This document shows, one piece after another, positions 52,763 through 60,722 of a stretch of 64,000 nucleotides of DNA (positions within the stretch are counted from its first letter, which is position 1; each line of letters opens with the position of its first letter). Origin of the DNA: Nocardioides piscis (GTDB lineage Bacteria > Actinomycetota > Actinomycetes > Propionibacteriales > Nocardioidaceae); contig NZ_CP049866.1 in assembly GCF_011300215.1 (NCBI RefSeq), forward strand, positions 1,860,001-1,924,000, given 5' to 3'. The translations under genes were made by a program, and so were the position numbers. The notes under the pieces are model-generated. The model did not search any database. It was given only the letters and a program-made list of their open reading frames with translations, and was not told the origin of the DNA.

Positions 52763-53962
52763 ATGGGTCGCCTGTGCCAGACCGACGGACTCAACGAGGA
52801 CCAGACCGAGATCCTCAAGGCTGTTCGACAGTTCGTGAACGAGCAGATCATCCCGGTGGCCCAGGAGCTCGAGCACGCCGACGAATATCCGACCGACATC
52901 ATCGAGGGCCTCAAGGAGCTGGGTGTCTTCGGCCTGACCATCCCCGAGGAGTTCGGTGGGCTGGGGGAGTCGCTGCTGACCTACGCGCTCGTGGTCGAGG
53001 AGATCGCCCGCGGCTGGATGAGCGTCTCCGGCGTCATCAACACCCACTTCATCGTGGCCTACCTGCTGATGCAGCACGGCACGGAGGAGCAGAAGAAGAA
53101 GTACCTCCCCGGCATGGCCGCCGGTGACGTGCGCGGCGCCTTCTCCATGTCCGAGCCGGGCCTGGGCTCCGACGTCTCGGCCATCACCACCAAGGCCACC
53201 AAGGGTGACGACGGCTCGTACTCCATCACCGGCCAGAAGATGTGGCTGACCAACGGCGCCACCTCGACCCTGGTCGCCGTGCTGGTCAAGACCGACGAGG
53301 GCGCCGACTCGGTCTACAAGAACATGACGACGTTCCTGGTGGAGAAGGAAGCCGGCTTCGGCGAGACCGCCCAGGGCGTCAACGTCCCCGGCAAGATCGA
53401 CAAGATGGGCTACAAGGGCGTCGAGACGACCGAGCTCATCCTCGAGGGCCACGAGATCTCCGCCGACCAGATCCTCGGTGGGGAGCCCGGCAAGGGCTTC
53501 TTCCAGATGATGGACGGCGTCGAGGTCGGTCGGGTCAACGTCGCCGCCCGGGCCTGCGGCCTGGCGTGGCGCGGCTTCGAGCTGGGTGTCGCCTATGCCC
53601 AGCAGCGCAAGACCTTCGGCAAGGCCATCGCCGAGCACCAGGCGGTCCTGTTCCGGCTCGCCGAGATGGCGACCAAGGTCGAGGTCGCCCACACGATGAT
53701 GGTCCGCGCGGCGCGGCTCAAGGACACCGGCCAGCGGCTGGACGTCGAGGCCGGCATGGCCAAGATGGTCGCCTCCGAATATGCCAACGAGGTCGTCGAG
53801 GACTCCTTCCGCATCCACGGCGGATATGGCTACTCGAAGGAATACGAGATCGAGCGCCTGATGCGCGAGGTCAAGTTCATGCTCATCGGTGAGGGCACGT
53901 CCGACATCCAGAAGATGATCATCGGCCGCTCGCTGCTCAAGGACTACAAGCTCAAGGGCTGA
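52763..53962 (+). CDS. Acyl-CoA dehydrogenase
   Basis: 399 aa FAD enzyme introducing an alpha-beta double bond into acyl-CoA. The N-terminal helical domain is followed by F-S-M-S-E-P-G-L-G-S-D-V-S and M-W-L-T-N-G-A in the beta domain. The C-terminal domain has Q-Q-R-K-T-F-G-K-A-I and the catalytic Glu E377 in G-E-G-T-S-D-I-Q. The short-chain-type layout fits amino-acid or short-chain fatty-acid breakdown. It interrupts the sulfotransferase-like genes but has its own 130-nt upstream region. Confidence 0.93.
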   Translation: MGRLCQTDGLNEDQTEILKAVRQFVNEQIIPVAQELEHADEYPTDIIEGLKELGVFGLTIPEEFGGLGESLLTYALVVEEIARGWMSVSGVINTHFIVAYLLMQHGTEEQKKKYLPGMAAGDVRGAFSMSEPGLGSDVSAITTKATKGDDGSYSITGQKMWLTNGATSTLVAVLVKTDEGADSVYKNMTTFLVEKEAGFGETAQGVNVPGKIDKMGYKGVETTELILEGHEISADQILGGEPGKGFFQMMDGVEVGRVNVAARACGLAWRGFELGVAYAQQRKTFGKAIAEHQAVLFRLAEMATKVEVAHTMMVRAARLKDTGQRLDVEAGMAKMVASEYANEVVEDSFRIHGGYGYSKEYEIERLMREVKFMLIGEGTSDIQKMIIGRSLLKDYKLKG

Positions 53963-53976
53963 CCGGCCCGCGTGGA

Positions 53977-53982
53977 TAGGGT
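53977..53982 (+). promoter_or_regulatory. -10 box TAGGGT for sulfotransferase-like gene 3
   Basis: TAGGGT ends seven bases before ATG 53990. This supports ATG 53990 over the in-frame GTG 53972, which lies upstream of the box. Confidence 0.5.
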
Positions 53983-53989
53983 GACGCGC

Positions 53990-55009
53990 ATGTCGCCCCG
54001 TCTCGTGCTCCATGTCGGAGTGATGAAGTCGGGGACCTCGTTCGTCCAGTCGCGCCTCTTCGCCAACAAGCGGCTGCTGCTGGAGGAGCGAGGCATCCTC
54101 GTGCCGGGGCTCAACTGGCTCTCGCAGGTGATGGCTGCCCGCGACGTCCTGGGCTCCGGTGACGCGCAGTGGGCCAAGATGGCCGGCAAGGTGCACGCCC
54201 ACGAGGGCACCTCGGTGATCTCGATGGAATATCTCGGGCCGGCGCGCCCGGTCGTCGTACGCCGAGTGCTCGACACCTTCCCCGACCACCAGGTCGACGT
54301 CGTGGTCACTGCGCGCGACCTCAACCGGTCGATCGCGGCGATGTGGCAGGAGACGGTCCAGAACGGCCGGACCTGGACCTTCGCCGACTACCTCGCCGGG
54401 ATCGAGGAGTGGCGCCCGGGCCACCGCGACGAGTCCCGGGACGCCCCCGAGTCGGGGCGGACGTTCTGGCGACAGCAGAACCTCGTCCGCATCGCCCGCA
54501 CCTGGGGCGAGGAGGTCGGCGCGCCCGTCACCCTCGTCACCGTGCCTCCACCGGGCGCTCCACGCGAGCTGCTGTGGGAGCGCTTCTGCTCGGTCCTCGG
54601 CACCTCGCCCGACGGGTTCGCGCCGGCGCGGCTGGACAACGAGTCCGTCGGCGCGGCCTCGACGCTGGTCATCCGCCGGCTCAACGAGCTCCTCGACGAG
54701 GCCGGACTGCCGTTCCCGGAGGGGACCGACCTGCGCAAGGGCGTGCTGGCCAAGCAGGTCCTCGCGGCCCGCAAGTCGGTCGAGCCCTCGACCGGACTGC
54801 CCGTCGCGCCGTGGGTCCGTGACCACGCCGACCACATGGTCACGGCCCTTCAGGACCTCGACGTGGCGCTCGTCGGCGCCTGGAACGACCTCACGCCCGT
54901 CGACGTGCCGGGCGTCGATCCGGCCACGATCGACGCCTCACTCGTCGCCGACGCCGCGATCGCCGGGCTGGCCGGGCTGCTGGCCGAGCAGATCCGGACC
55001 GACGGTTGA
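53990..55009 (+). CDS. Sulfotransferase-like P-loop protein 3
   Basis: 339 aa, paralogue of the 47.8 kb protein: L-V-L-H-V-G-V-M-K-S-G-T-S-F-V-Q (loop), V-I-S-M-E-Y-L-G-P, V-V-V-T-A-R-D-L-N-R-S-I-A-A-M-W, V-T-V-P-P-P-G-A-P-R-E-L-L-W. The two share V-x-S-M-E and Q-N-G in the same order, so they arose by duplication. It has its own promoter and is separated by the acyl-CoA dehydrogenase gene. Its stop codon lies inside copy 3 of the 33-bp repeat. Confidence 0.76.
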   Translation: MSPRLVLHVGVMKSGTSFVQSRLFANKRLLLEERGILVPGLNWLSQVMAARDVLGSGDAQWAKMAGKVHAHEGTSVISMEYLGPARPVVVRRVLDTFPDHQVDVVVTARDLNRSIAAMWQETVQNGRTWTFADYLAGIEEWRPGHRDESRDAPESGRTFWRQQNLVRIARTWGEEVGAPVTLVTVPPPGAPRELLWERFCSVLGTSPDGFAPARLDNESVGAASTLVIRRLNELLDEAGLPFPEGTDLRKGVLAKQVLAARKSVEPSTGLPVAPWVRDHADHMVTALQDLDVALVGAWNDLTPVDVPGVDPATIDASLVADAAIAGLAGLLAEQIRTDG

Positions 55010-55036
55010 GGAAGGCCGAAGGCCTGTCACGAGACC
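55004..55036 (+). repeat. 33-bp dispersed palindromic repeat, copy 3
   Basis: It begins GGTTGAGGAAGGCC, has a GAA centre and ends GGCCTGTCACGAGACC. The TGA within GGTTGAGG is the stop codon of the preceding sulfotransferase-like gene. It lies between two converging genes and could act as a terminator hairpin. Confidence 0.85.
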
Positions 55037-55054
55037 CCGCCCCAGCCGCGCTCG

Positions 55055-56213
55055 CTAGAGCCGGATCAGGGCGTCTCGTCCCAGCTCCGCGACCGTGCGG
55101 AGGCCGTTGAGCCCCATGGTCAGGTCGGCCTCGGCCAGGATGCACTGCAGCACGTGCTGCGCCCCGGCCGCGCCGCCCATCGCGATGCCCCAGCCATAGG
55201 GGCGTCCGACCCCGACCGCCGTCGCACCCAGCGCAAGCGCCTTGACCACGTCGACGCCCGAGCGGACCCCTGAGTCGAAGAGCACCGGCATCCCCTCGGC
55301 CGCTGCCACGACTCCGGGCAGGAGCTCCAGCGCGGGCGCGCTCGCCGCCTGGCGCCCGCCGTGGTTGGAGCAATAGATCGCGTCGACGCCTGCCTCCTTC
55401 GCGCGGCGGACGTCGTCGGGGTGACAGATCCCCTTGAGCAGCAGCGGCAGGTCGGTCAGGCCGCGCAGCCAGGCCAGGTCGTCCCAGGTGAGCGTCGGAT
55501 CGCCGAAGGTGAGCGCCCAGGTGATCGTCGCCGTAGCCAGGTCCTCCTCCGGCGACTTCTCCAGCCGGCTGCGGAACACCGGGTCGCTGAAGTAGTTGGC
55601 CAGGCACTCGCCGCGCATCTGCGGGAACGTCGCGTGCTGCAGGTCGCGCGGACGCCAACCCAGGGTCCAGGTGTCCAGGGTGACCACGATCCCGGCATAC
55701 CCGGCAGCCTCGGCGCGGCGCACGAGGCTCTCGGCCAGCTCGCGGTCGTTGGGCGTGTAGAGCTGGAAGAAGCCGGGGGTCTCACCGAGCTCGGCGGCGA
55801 CGTCCTCCAACGGGTCCTGCATCAGCGTGGAGATGACCGCCGGGACGCCGGTCGCGGCAGCCGTGCGGGCGACCTCCAGGTCACCGTGCCCCCGGCGTCC
55901 ATGATCCCGACGACGCCGATCGGGGCCATGAAGATCGGGGTGGGGTAGCGCCGTCCGAAGAGCTCGACCGACAGGTCACGCTCCGCGGCGCCGGAGAGCA
56001 TGCGCGGCACGGTGCCCCACCGGCTGAAGGCCTCCACGTTGGCGTTCTGGGTCTGCTCGTCGCCGGCGCCGCCGGCCACGTAGTCGAAGAGCCGTTCCTC
56101 CAGGACCTCGGCCGCTGCCGCCTCCCACTTCTCCTGGGTCAGGGGTACGGCGGCAGCTGCCCGCCGAGTCCCGCGAAGTAGATGCCGGTGTTGAAGTCGG
56201 AGAGGTTGGCCAT
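55055..56213 (-). pseudogene. FMN-dependent alpha-hydroxy-acid oxidase / lactate 2-monooxygenase-like, two frameshifts
   Basis: The N-terminus (M-A-N-L-S-D-F-N-T-G-I-Y-F-A-G-L-G-G-Q-L-P), the middle (L-F-D-Y-V-A-G-G-A-G-D-E-Q-T, F-M-A-P-I-G-V) and the C-terminal two thirds (G-F-F-Q-L-Y-T, L-L-L-K-G-I, S-N-H-G-G-R-Q, D-S-G-V-R-S-G) lie in three frames. Breaks are at G4 56142-56145 and C5 55889-55893. Adding one base at each gives P-P-Y-P-L-T-Q-E-K and D-A-G-G-H-G-D-L-E and a continuous 386-aa FMN barrel with the catalytic His in S-N-H-G-G-R. It oxidises lactate-like acids in the family. Confidence 0.85.
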
Positions 56214-56284
56214 GGGCGAAAGCATGCAACATGCGGGGTTCGGCGTCGCCGGGAGGAGCCCGGCCGCGGCGCACGCATCGTCGT

Positions 56285-56308
56285 ACTTCCACGCAGGTGC
56301 GTGGAAGT
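56285..56308 (+). promoter_or_regulatory. Perfect 24-bp palindrome, operator-like
   Basis: ACTTCCACGCA and TGCGTGGAAGT flank a central GG: 11-bp perfect arms. It lies about 70 bp upstream of the oxidase-like start and about 160 bp upstream of the DUF5302 gene, in a divergent intergenic region. Confidence 0.7.
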
Positions 56309-56341
56309 GCAGGTCCCGGGGCCGTGCGTGGCCCGAACATC

Positions 56342-56358
56342 GACGCAGGTGCGTGGAA
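56342..56358 (+). promoter_or_regulatory. Second, half-conserved copy of the operator-like palindrome
   Basis: GACGCAGGTGCGTGGAA repeats the centre and the right arm of the palindrome. Centre-to-centre distance is 52 bp, about five helical turns. Confidence 0.6.
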
Positions 56359-56465
56359 ATGCATCGGGCGGCGTCCCGGCGCCCGCTAGGGACGCCGGCC
56401 ACAAACCCCCTCGACCCCGAGTTGACGCGACTGGCAGGCTGGCCCCCTGAGCAGAGGAGGACCAC

Positions 56466-56639
56466 ATGTCGAACGAAGACCTCAAGGCCAAGATGCGCGA
56501 GGCCCTGGACAAGAAGAACAACAAGGAGAAGGGCGTCCACCAGGACGGCCCGGTGCCGGAGAAGGCGCACGGCTCGGAAGTCGAGGGTGGCGCCGGCCCG
56601 AAGATGCATCGCCGCAAGGCAGGCGGCGGCGGCAGCTGA
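56466..56639 (+). CDS. DUF5302 family small protein
   Basis: 57 aa: M-S-N-E-D-L-K-A-K-M-R-E-A-L-D-K-K-N-N-K, then A-H-G-S-E-V-E-G-G, and a basic end P-K-M-H-R-R-K-A-G-G-G-G-S. Highly charged and probably disordered; the R-R-K-A/S-G-G end is typical of DUF5302. GGAGG lies 7 nt upstream of ATG. Function unknown. Confidence 0.85.
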   Translation: MSNEDLKAKMREALDKKNNKEKGVHQDGPVPEKAHGSEVEGGAGPKMHRRKAGGGGS

Positions 56640-56716
56640 CCCGAGGGGCACCGTCGTGAGAATGACCACGTGAGCACCCGCGTCCACCAGGGCGCGGGTG
56701 CGGCACGATGTGGGCC

Positions 56717-57763
56717 ATGAGCAAGACGACGAGCAAGACCAACGCGGGCAACTTCTTCGAGGACTTCACCGTCGGCCAGGTGATCGAGCACGCGACGCCG
56801 CGCACGATCACCGAGGGCGACCGTGCGCTCTACCAGGCGCTCTATCCCACGAGGTTCGCGCTCCCCAGCAGCGCGGAGTTCGCCCGGCAGGTCGGTCTCG
56901 AGCGGCACCCGGTCGAGGATCTGATCGGCTTCCACGTCGCGTTCGGCAAGACCGTCCCCGACGTGTCGCTCAACGCGGTCGCCAACCTCGGCTATGCCGA
57001 GTGCCGTTTCCACCAGCCGGTGGCGCCGGGCGACACGTTGCGTACGACGAGTGAGGTCATCGGCCTCAAGCAGAACTCCAACGGCAAGACCGGCGTGGTC
57101 TACGTCCGCTCCACCGCGGTCAACCAGCGCGGCGAGACGGCCATCGACTGGTGCCGGTGGGTGATGGTGCACAAGCGGGACGTCGATGCCCCGGCGCCCG
57201 ACACGTTCGTGCCGGACCTCAAGCCCGTGCTCGAGGCGTCGGACCTGAAGGTCCCTGCCGGCCTCGACTTCACGTCCTACGACTTCGCGGCGGCAGGGGA
57301 GCCGCACCGCCTCGGTGACTACGAGGTCGGCGAGAAGATCGACCACGTCGACGGGGTGACGCTCACCGACGCCGAGCACATGATGGCGACCCGGCTGTGG
57401 CAGAACACCGCGAAGGTGCACTTCAACACCCAGGCTCGTGCGGACGGCAACCGGCTGGTCTACGGCGGCCACGTCATCTCGATGGCGCGCGCCCTGAGCT
57501 TCAACGGTCTCGCCAACGCCCAGCTGGTCGCCGCGATCAACGCCGGCGCGCACACGGCTCCGGCGTATGCGGACCGCACCGTCTATGCCTGGTCGGAGGT
57601 CCTCGAGAAGGGCGAGACCGAGGCGCCGGGCGTCGGCGCTCTGCGTCTTCGCCTCGTGGCAACCCGCGGCCGCGACGAGTCGATGACGCTGCGCGGCGAC
57701 GACGGGAAGTATGCCGACGGCGTCCTGCTCGACCTCGACTACTGGGCCCTGATCCCGGTCTGA
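56717..57763 (+). CDS. MaoC-like double-hotdog hydratase (mesaconyl/methylmalyl-CoA type)
   Basis: 348 aa, two hotdog domains. The first opens F-F-E-D-F-T-V-G-Q-V-I-E-H-A-T-P-R-T-I-T-E-G-D and the second G-D-Y-E-V-G-E-K-I-D-H-V-D-G-V-T-L-T-D-A-E-H. D and H of the hydratase site appear in V-Y-G-G-H-V-I-S-M-A-R-A. Sequence style fits the mesaconyl-CoA hydratase (beta-methylmalyl-CoA dehydratase) branch. It may serve the same acyl-CoA pathway as the nearby acyl-CoA dehydrogenase. ATG 56717 chosen; ATG 56708 is also in frame. Confidence 0.85.
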   Translation: MSKTTSKTNAGNFFEDFTVGQVIEHATPRTITEGDRALYQALYPTRFALPSSAEFARQVGLERHPVEDLIGFHVAFGKTVPDVSLNAVANLGYAECRFHQPVAPGDTLRTTSEVIGLKQNSNGKTGVVYVRSTAVNQRGETAIDWCRWVMVHKRDVDAPAPDTFVPDLKPVLEASDLKVPAGLDFTSYDFAAAGEPHRLGDYEVGEKIDHVDGVTLTDAEHMMATRLWQNTAKVHFNTQARADGNRLVYGGHVISMARALSFNGLANAQLVAAINAGAHTAPAYADRTVYAWSEVLEKGETEAPGVGALRLRLVATRGRDESMTLRGDDGKYADGVLLDLDYWALIPV

Positions 57764-57773
57764 GCGAGGAGTC

Positions 57774-57779
57774 TAGGGT
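57774..57779 (+). promoter_or_regulatory. -10 box TAGGGT for the histidine phosphatase gene
   Basis: TAGGGT ends six bases before ATG 57786, in a gap of only 22 nt after the hydratase gene. Confidence 0.5.
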
Positions 57780-57785
57780 CGGCCC

Positions 57786-58385
57786 ATGAGCGCCGACCCC
57801 ACCATCACGACCGAGCTGTGGCTCATCCGCCACGGCGAGACCGAGTGGAGCCGCGATGGCAGGCACACGTCGACGACCGACCTCCCGCTGACCGACAAGG
57901 GCGCCGAGGTGGCCCGCTCGCTCGGTCCCCGGCTGGCCGGCGTCGAGTTCGCCCAGGTCTTCACCAGCCCGCGCACGCGTGCGCGGGTGACGGCCGAGCT
58001 CGCCGGCTTCCCCGATGCGGCCGTCGACGACGACCTCGTTGAATGGGCGTACGGCGACTACGAGGGCATCACCACCGCAGAGATCCGCGAGACGGTGCCG
58101 GGCTGGACGGTGTGGTCCCACCCGGTGCCGGGCGGCGAGGACGCCCAGCAGGTCTCCGAGCGCCTGGACCGGGTGATCGCCAGGGCCCGCGCCAACGACG
58201 GCCGCACCCTCGTCTTCGCCCACGGGCACTCGTTGCGGGCGCTGACTGCGCGGTGGCTCGAGCAATCGGTGACCGACGGTCGCTACTACCGTCTCGACAC
58301 CTCGACCCTGTCCGTGCTCGGCTACGAGCGCGAGACGCCGGTGTTGCTGCGCTGGAACTCCGCAGTGGCACTGGTCGGCCCTTGA
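57786..58385 (+). CDS. Histidine phosphatase (phosphoglycerate mutase-like)
   Basis: 199 aa. L-I-R-H-G-E-T-E-W-S holds the phospho-accepting His (residue 16), P-L-T-D-K-G is next, F-T-S-P-R-T-R-A gives the phosphate-binding Arg, E-W-A-Y-G-D-Y-E-G follows, and H in F-A-H-G-H-S is the second catalytic His. This is the complete RHG set. It is a small cytosolic phosphatase of broad type; the substrate cannot be read from sequence. Confidence 0.92.
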   Translation: MSADPTITTELWLIRHGETEWSRDGRHTSTTDLPLTDKGAEVARSLGPRLAGVEFAQVFTSPRTRARVTAELAGFPDAAVDDDLVEWAYGDYEGITTAEIRETVPGWTVWSHPVPGGEDAQQVSERLDRVIARARANDGRTLVFAHGHSLRALTARWLEQSVTDGRYYRLDTSTLSVLGYERETPVLLRWNSAVALVGP

Positions 58386-58415
58386 CGCCGCCGCGACAGG
58401 CGTGAGACTGGGGGC

Positions 58416-59045
58416 GTGCTCGACGCCGGCTGTCCCCGCTGCGCGCGGCCCGTGCGCGCCGAGGGCCCGGACCGGGTGTGCGGCCTGCACGGTGTCCAGC
58501 CGCCGTTGTGGCGGGCGCGCGAATCGACGTACGCCGCGTTCGTCGCCCACCTCGAGCAGGCGGACGGCTTCCCGACGCTCCTGCCGTGGCCCCTGTCGCC
58601 GGGCTGGCAGATCAGCGACTTCGGCGTGGTCGCCAGGGCGGGCCGGAAGCCGCAGGCGACGGTGACGTGCTGCTCGGGCGTGAGCGAGCTCGACGGAGCA
58701 GTCGACGTGTTCGTCGTCTCCGAGGAGCCCGGCACAGGCCTCGGTGCGCGGGTCGCGCGCCTCGACCGCAGCTATCCCAGCGACGTCGCTGAGGAGCCGC
58801 CGGTCGCGAGGGTCCAGGTGGACGGGCGGGAGGTTCCGTTGTGGGCGGTGTCGACGAGCGCAGCCGACGGGGAGTTCGACCGGGCGGTGCTCGTCGGCGA
58901 GGCTTCGGGGCGATGGTTGTGGATCGTCCTGCACCCGGCGTCGGCGATGCTCCTGATGCGCGACGACTGGATCCTCCGGGACGCTTCCGGTGCGGGAGCC
59001 GCGCTGATCGAGATGACCTTCGGGGGCACGCCGCCGCGGTGGTGA
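58416..59045 (+). CDS. DUF6758 family protein
   Basis: 209 aa. It starts G-C-P-R-C-A-R-P-V-R-A-E-G-P-D-R-V-C-G-L-H-G, a zinc-ribbon-like N-terminus. The conserved middle includes L-P-W-P-L-S-P-G-W-Q-I-S-D-F-G-V-V, and the end R-W-L-W-I-V-L-H-P-A-S-A-M-L-L-M-R-D-D. It keeps its actinobacterial position before a PHP phosphatase gene. GAGACT (58404-58409) ends six bases before the GTG. Function unknown. Confidence 0.85.
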   Translation: MLDAGCPRCARPVRAEGPDRVCGLHGVQPPLWRARESTYAAFVAHLEQADGFPTLLPWPLSPGWQISDFGVVARAGRKPQATVTCCSGVSELDGAVDVFVVSEEPGTGLGARVARLDRSYPSDVAEEPPVARVQVDGREVPLWAVSTSAADGEFDRAVLVGEASGRWLWIVLHPASAMLLMRDDWILRDASGAGAALIEMTFGGTPPRW

Positions 59046-59073
59046 TCTCGGCTGCAGATGCCAGACTGGAACC

Positions 59074-59943
59074 GTGCGTATCGACCTCCACACCCACTCG
59101 TCGGTCTCCGACGGGACGGATACGCCCGCCGACCTCGTACGCGCAGCCAAGGCGGCCGGCCTCGACGTGGTTGCGCTGACCGACCACGACACCGCCAGGG
59201 GCTGGGCCGAGGCGCAGCGCACGGCGGAGGAGGTCGGCATCGGGTTCGTGCCGGGCATCGAGATCAGCACCCGGCTCGGGTCCGCGAGCGTCCACCTGCT
59301 CGCCTATCTCCTCGACCCGACCCATCCGCCGCTGGTGACCGCGCTGGACGCGATCCTCGACGGACGCAACTCCCGCCTTCCCGCCGTGTGCTCCAAGCTG
59401 CAGGGCCTCGGGCTCGCGGTGACCGAGGAGGACGTGCACCGCGTCTCCGGCGACGCCGCGGCCACCGGCCGACCCCACATCGCCGACGCGATGGTCGCGG
59501 CGGGGTTCGTCGCCAGTCGGGAGGAGGCCTTCGCGACCTACCTCAACCCCGGTCGTCCTGCCTACGTCAAGCGCTACGCCTGCCCGCTCGACGAGGCCGT
59601 GTCGCTGGTCGTGGCAGCCGGTGGTGTCCCGGTGATCGCCCATGCGTGGGGTCGCTCGGTCGGTGTCATCACCGAGGAGGAGGTCGCCCGGCTGGCCGAC
59701 CTGGGCCTGCGCGGCATCGAGGTCGACCACCAGGAGCACTCACCCCGCGAGCGCGACGCGCTGCGCGCCATCGCTCGCGACCTCGACCTGATCGTCACCG
59801 GGTCCAGCGACCATCACGGCCTCGGCAAGGTCGATCACGACCTCGGCTGCAACACCACCGACCCCGCAGAGCTCGAGCGCATCCTCAGCGAGGCTACTTC
59901 CGTCCCATCGACTGGAAGCGCTGGGCGAGCGGCGTCGGGATGA
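59074..59943 (+). CDS. PHP-domain phosphoesterase (nucleoside 3',5'-bisphosphate phosphatase-like)
   Basis: 289 aa. Metal-binding motifs D-L-H-T-H-S-S-V-S-D-G (residues 4-14), L-T-D-H-D-T, V-P-G-I-E-I-S, V-I-A-H-A-W-G and the final S-S-D-H-H-G make a full PHP site. Close relatives remove the 3'-phosphate from pAp, a by-product of PAPS-using sulfotransferases, which would fit the sulfotransferase-like genes 5-11 kb upstream. The GTG start follows CAGACT by six bases. The last 50 nt overlap the converging SDR gene. Confidence 0.9.
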   Translation: MRIDLHTHSSVSDGTDTPADLVRAAKAAGLDVVALTDHDTARGWAEAQRTAEEVGIGFVPGIEISTRLGSASVHLLAYLLDPTHPPLVTALDAILDGRNSRLPAVCSKLQGLGLAVTEEDVHRVSGDAAATGRPHIADAMVAAGFVASREEAFATYLNPGRPAYVKRYACPLDEAVSLVVAAGGVPVIAHAWGRSVGVITEEEVARLADLGLRGIEVDHQEHSPRERDALRAIARDLDLIVTGSSDHHGLGKVDHDLGCNTTDPAELERILSEATSVPSTGSAGRAASG

Positions 59944-60646
59944 TCCGCGTGAGCTGCTTGATCGCCTTGTACTGAGCACCCGGGATCGAGAACGCGCGGC
60001 CCTTCTCGAAGTCGGCCAGCGCCGTCCGGACGAGGAACTCGGCGTCGAGCCACATGAAGCCCTCACCGCGTTCGACGTCCATGCGCTGGTGGAACTCGGT
60101 CTTGGTGAAGCCTGGGCACAACGACATCACGCTCACGCCCTGCGGCTTGTATTCGTAGTGGGCCCACTCGCTGAAGCTGTTGACCCAGGCCTTCGCGGCC
60201 GAGTAGGTGCCGCGCGGCAGCCACGCCGCGACCGACGACACGTTGATGATCCCGCCGCGCCCGCGCTCGGCCATCGGCCCGAGAGCGGCGTGCGAGAGCC
60301 TCAGCACCGAGGTGACCAGCACCTCGAGCATCGCGTGCTCCTCCTCGATGGTGTTCTCGAGGAAGCGCTTCTTGAGTCCGAAGCCGGCGTTGTTGACCAG
60401 CAGCTCGATCGGGCGGGAACGATCGGCGAGCCGCGCCTCCACCGTGGCGAGCTGCTCGGGGACGACGAGGTCGGCGGCGATCGTCTCGACCTCCACCTCG
60501 TACGTCGATGACAGCTCGGCTGCCACGGTCGCCAGCCGAGCCTCGTCGCGGGCGACCAGCACGAGGTCGTGGCCACGCTCCGCGAGCTGGCGGGCGAATT
60601 CGAGGCCGATGCCGGCGGTCGCGCCGGTCACGAGTACGGAAGTCAT
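59894..60646 (-). CDS. Short-chain dehydrogenase/reductase
   Basis: 250 aa Rossmann oxidoreductase. T-G-A-T-A-G-I-G is the cofactor loop (residues 7-14), followed by N-N-A-G-F-G, I-N-V-S-S-V-A-A-W-L and the catalytic Y-S-A-A-K. An Arg after the second strand (V-A-R-D-E-A-R-L) suggests NADP(H). Substrate unknown. ATG 60646 sets the loop at the usual distance from the N-terminus. It converges with the PHP gene and is divergent from parA. Confidence 0.92.
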   Translation of the reverse strand: MTSVLVTGATAGIGLEFARQLAERGHDLVLVARDEARLATVAAELSSTYEVEVETIAADLVVPEQLATVEARLADRSRPIELLVNNAGFGLKKRFLENTIEEEHAMLEVLVTSVLRLSHAALGPMAERGRGGIINVSSVAAWLPRGTYSAAKAWVNSFSEWAHYEYKPQGVSVMSLCPGFTKTEFHQRMDVERGEGFMWLDAEFLVRTALADFEKGRAFSIPGAQYKAIKQLTRIIPTPLAQRFQSMGRK

Positions 60647-60722
60647 GCCATCAGCAAACAGGTGTCGTCCCAATCGCGGCAATTCGTCCCGGCATGAATC
60701 GGTCGGTCGGGCATGATGGGCG

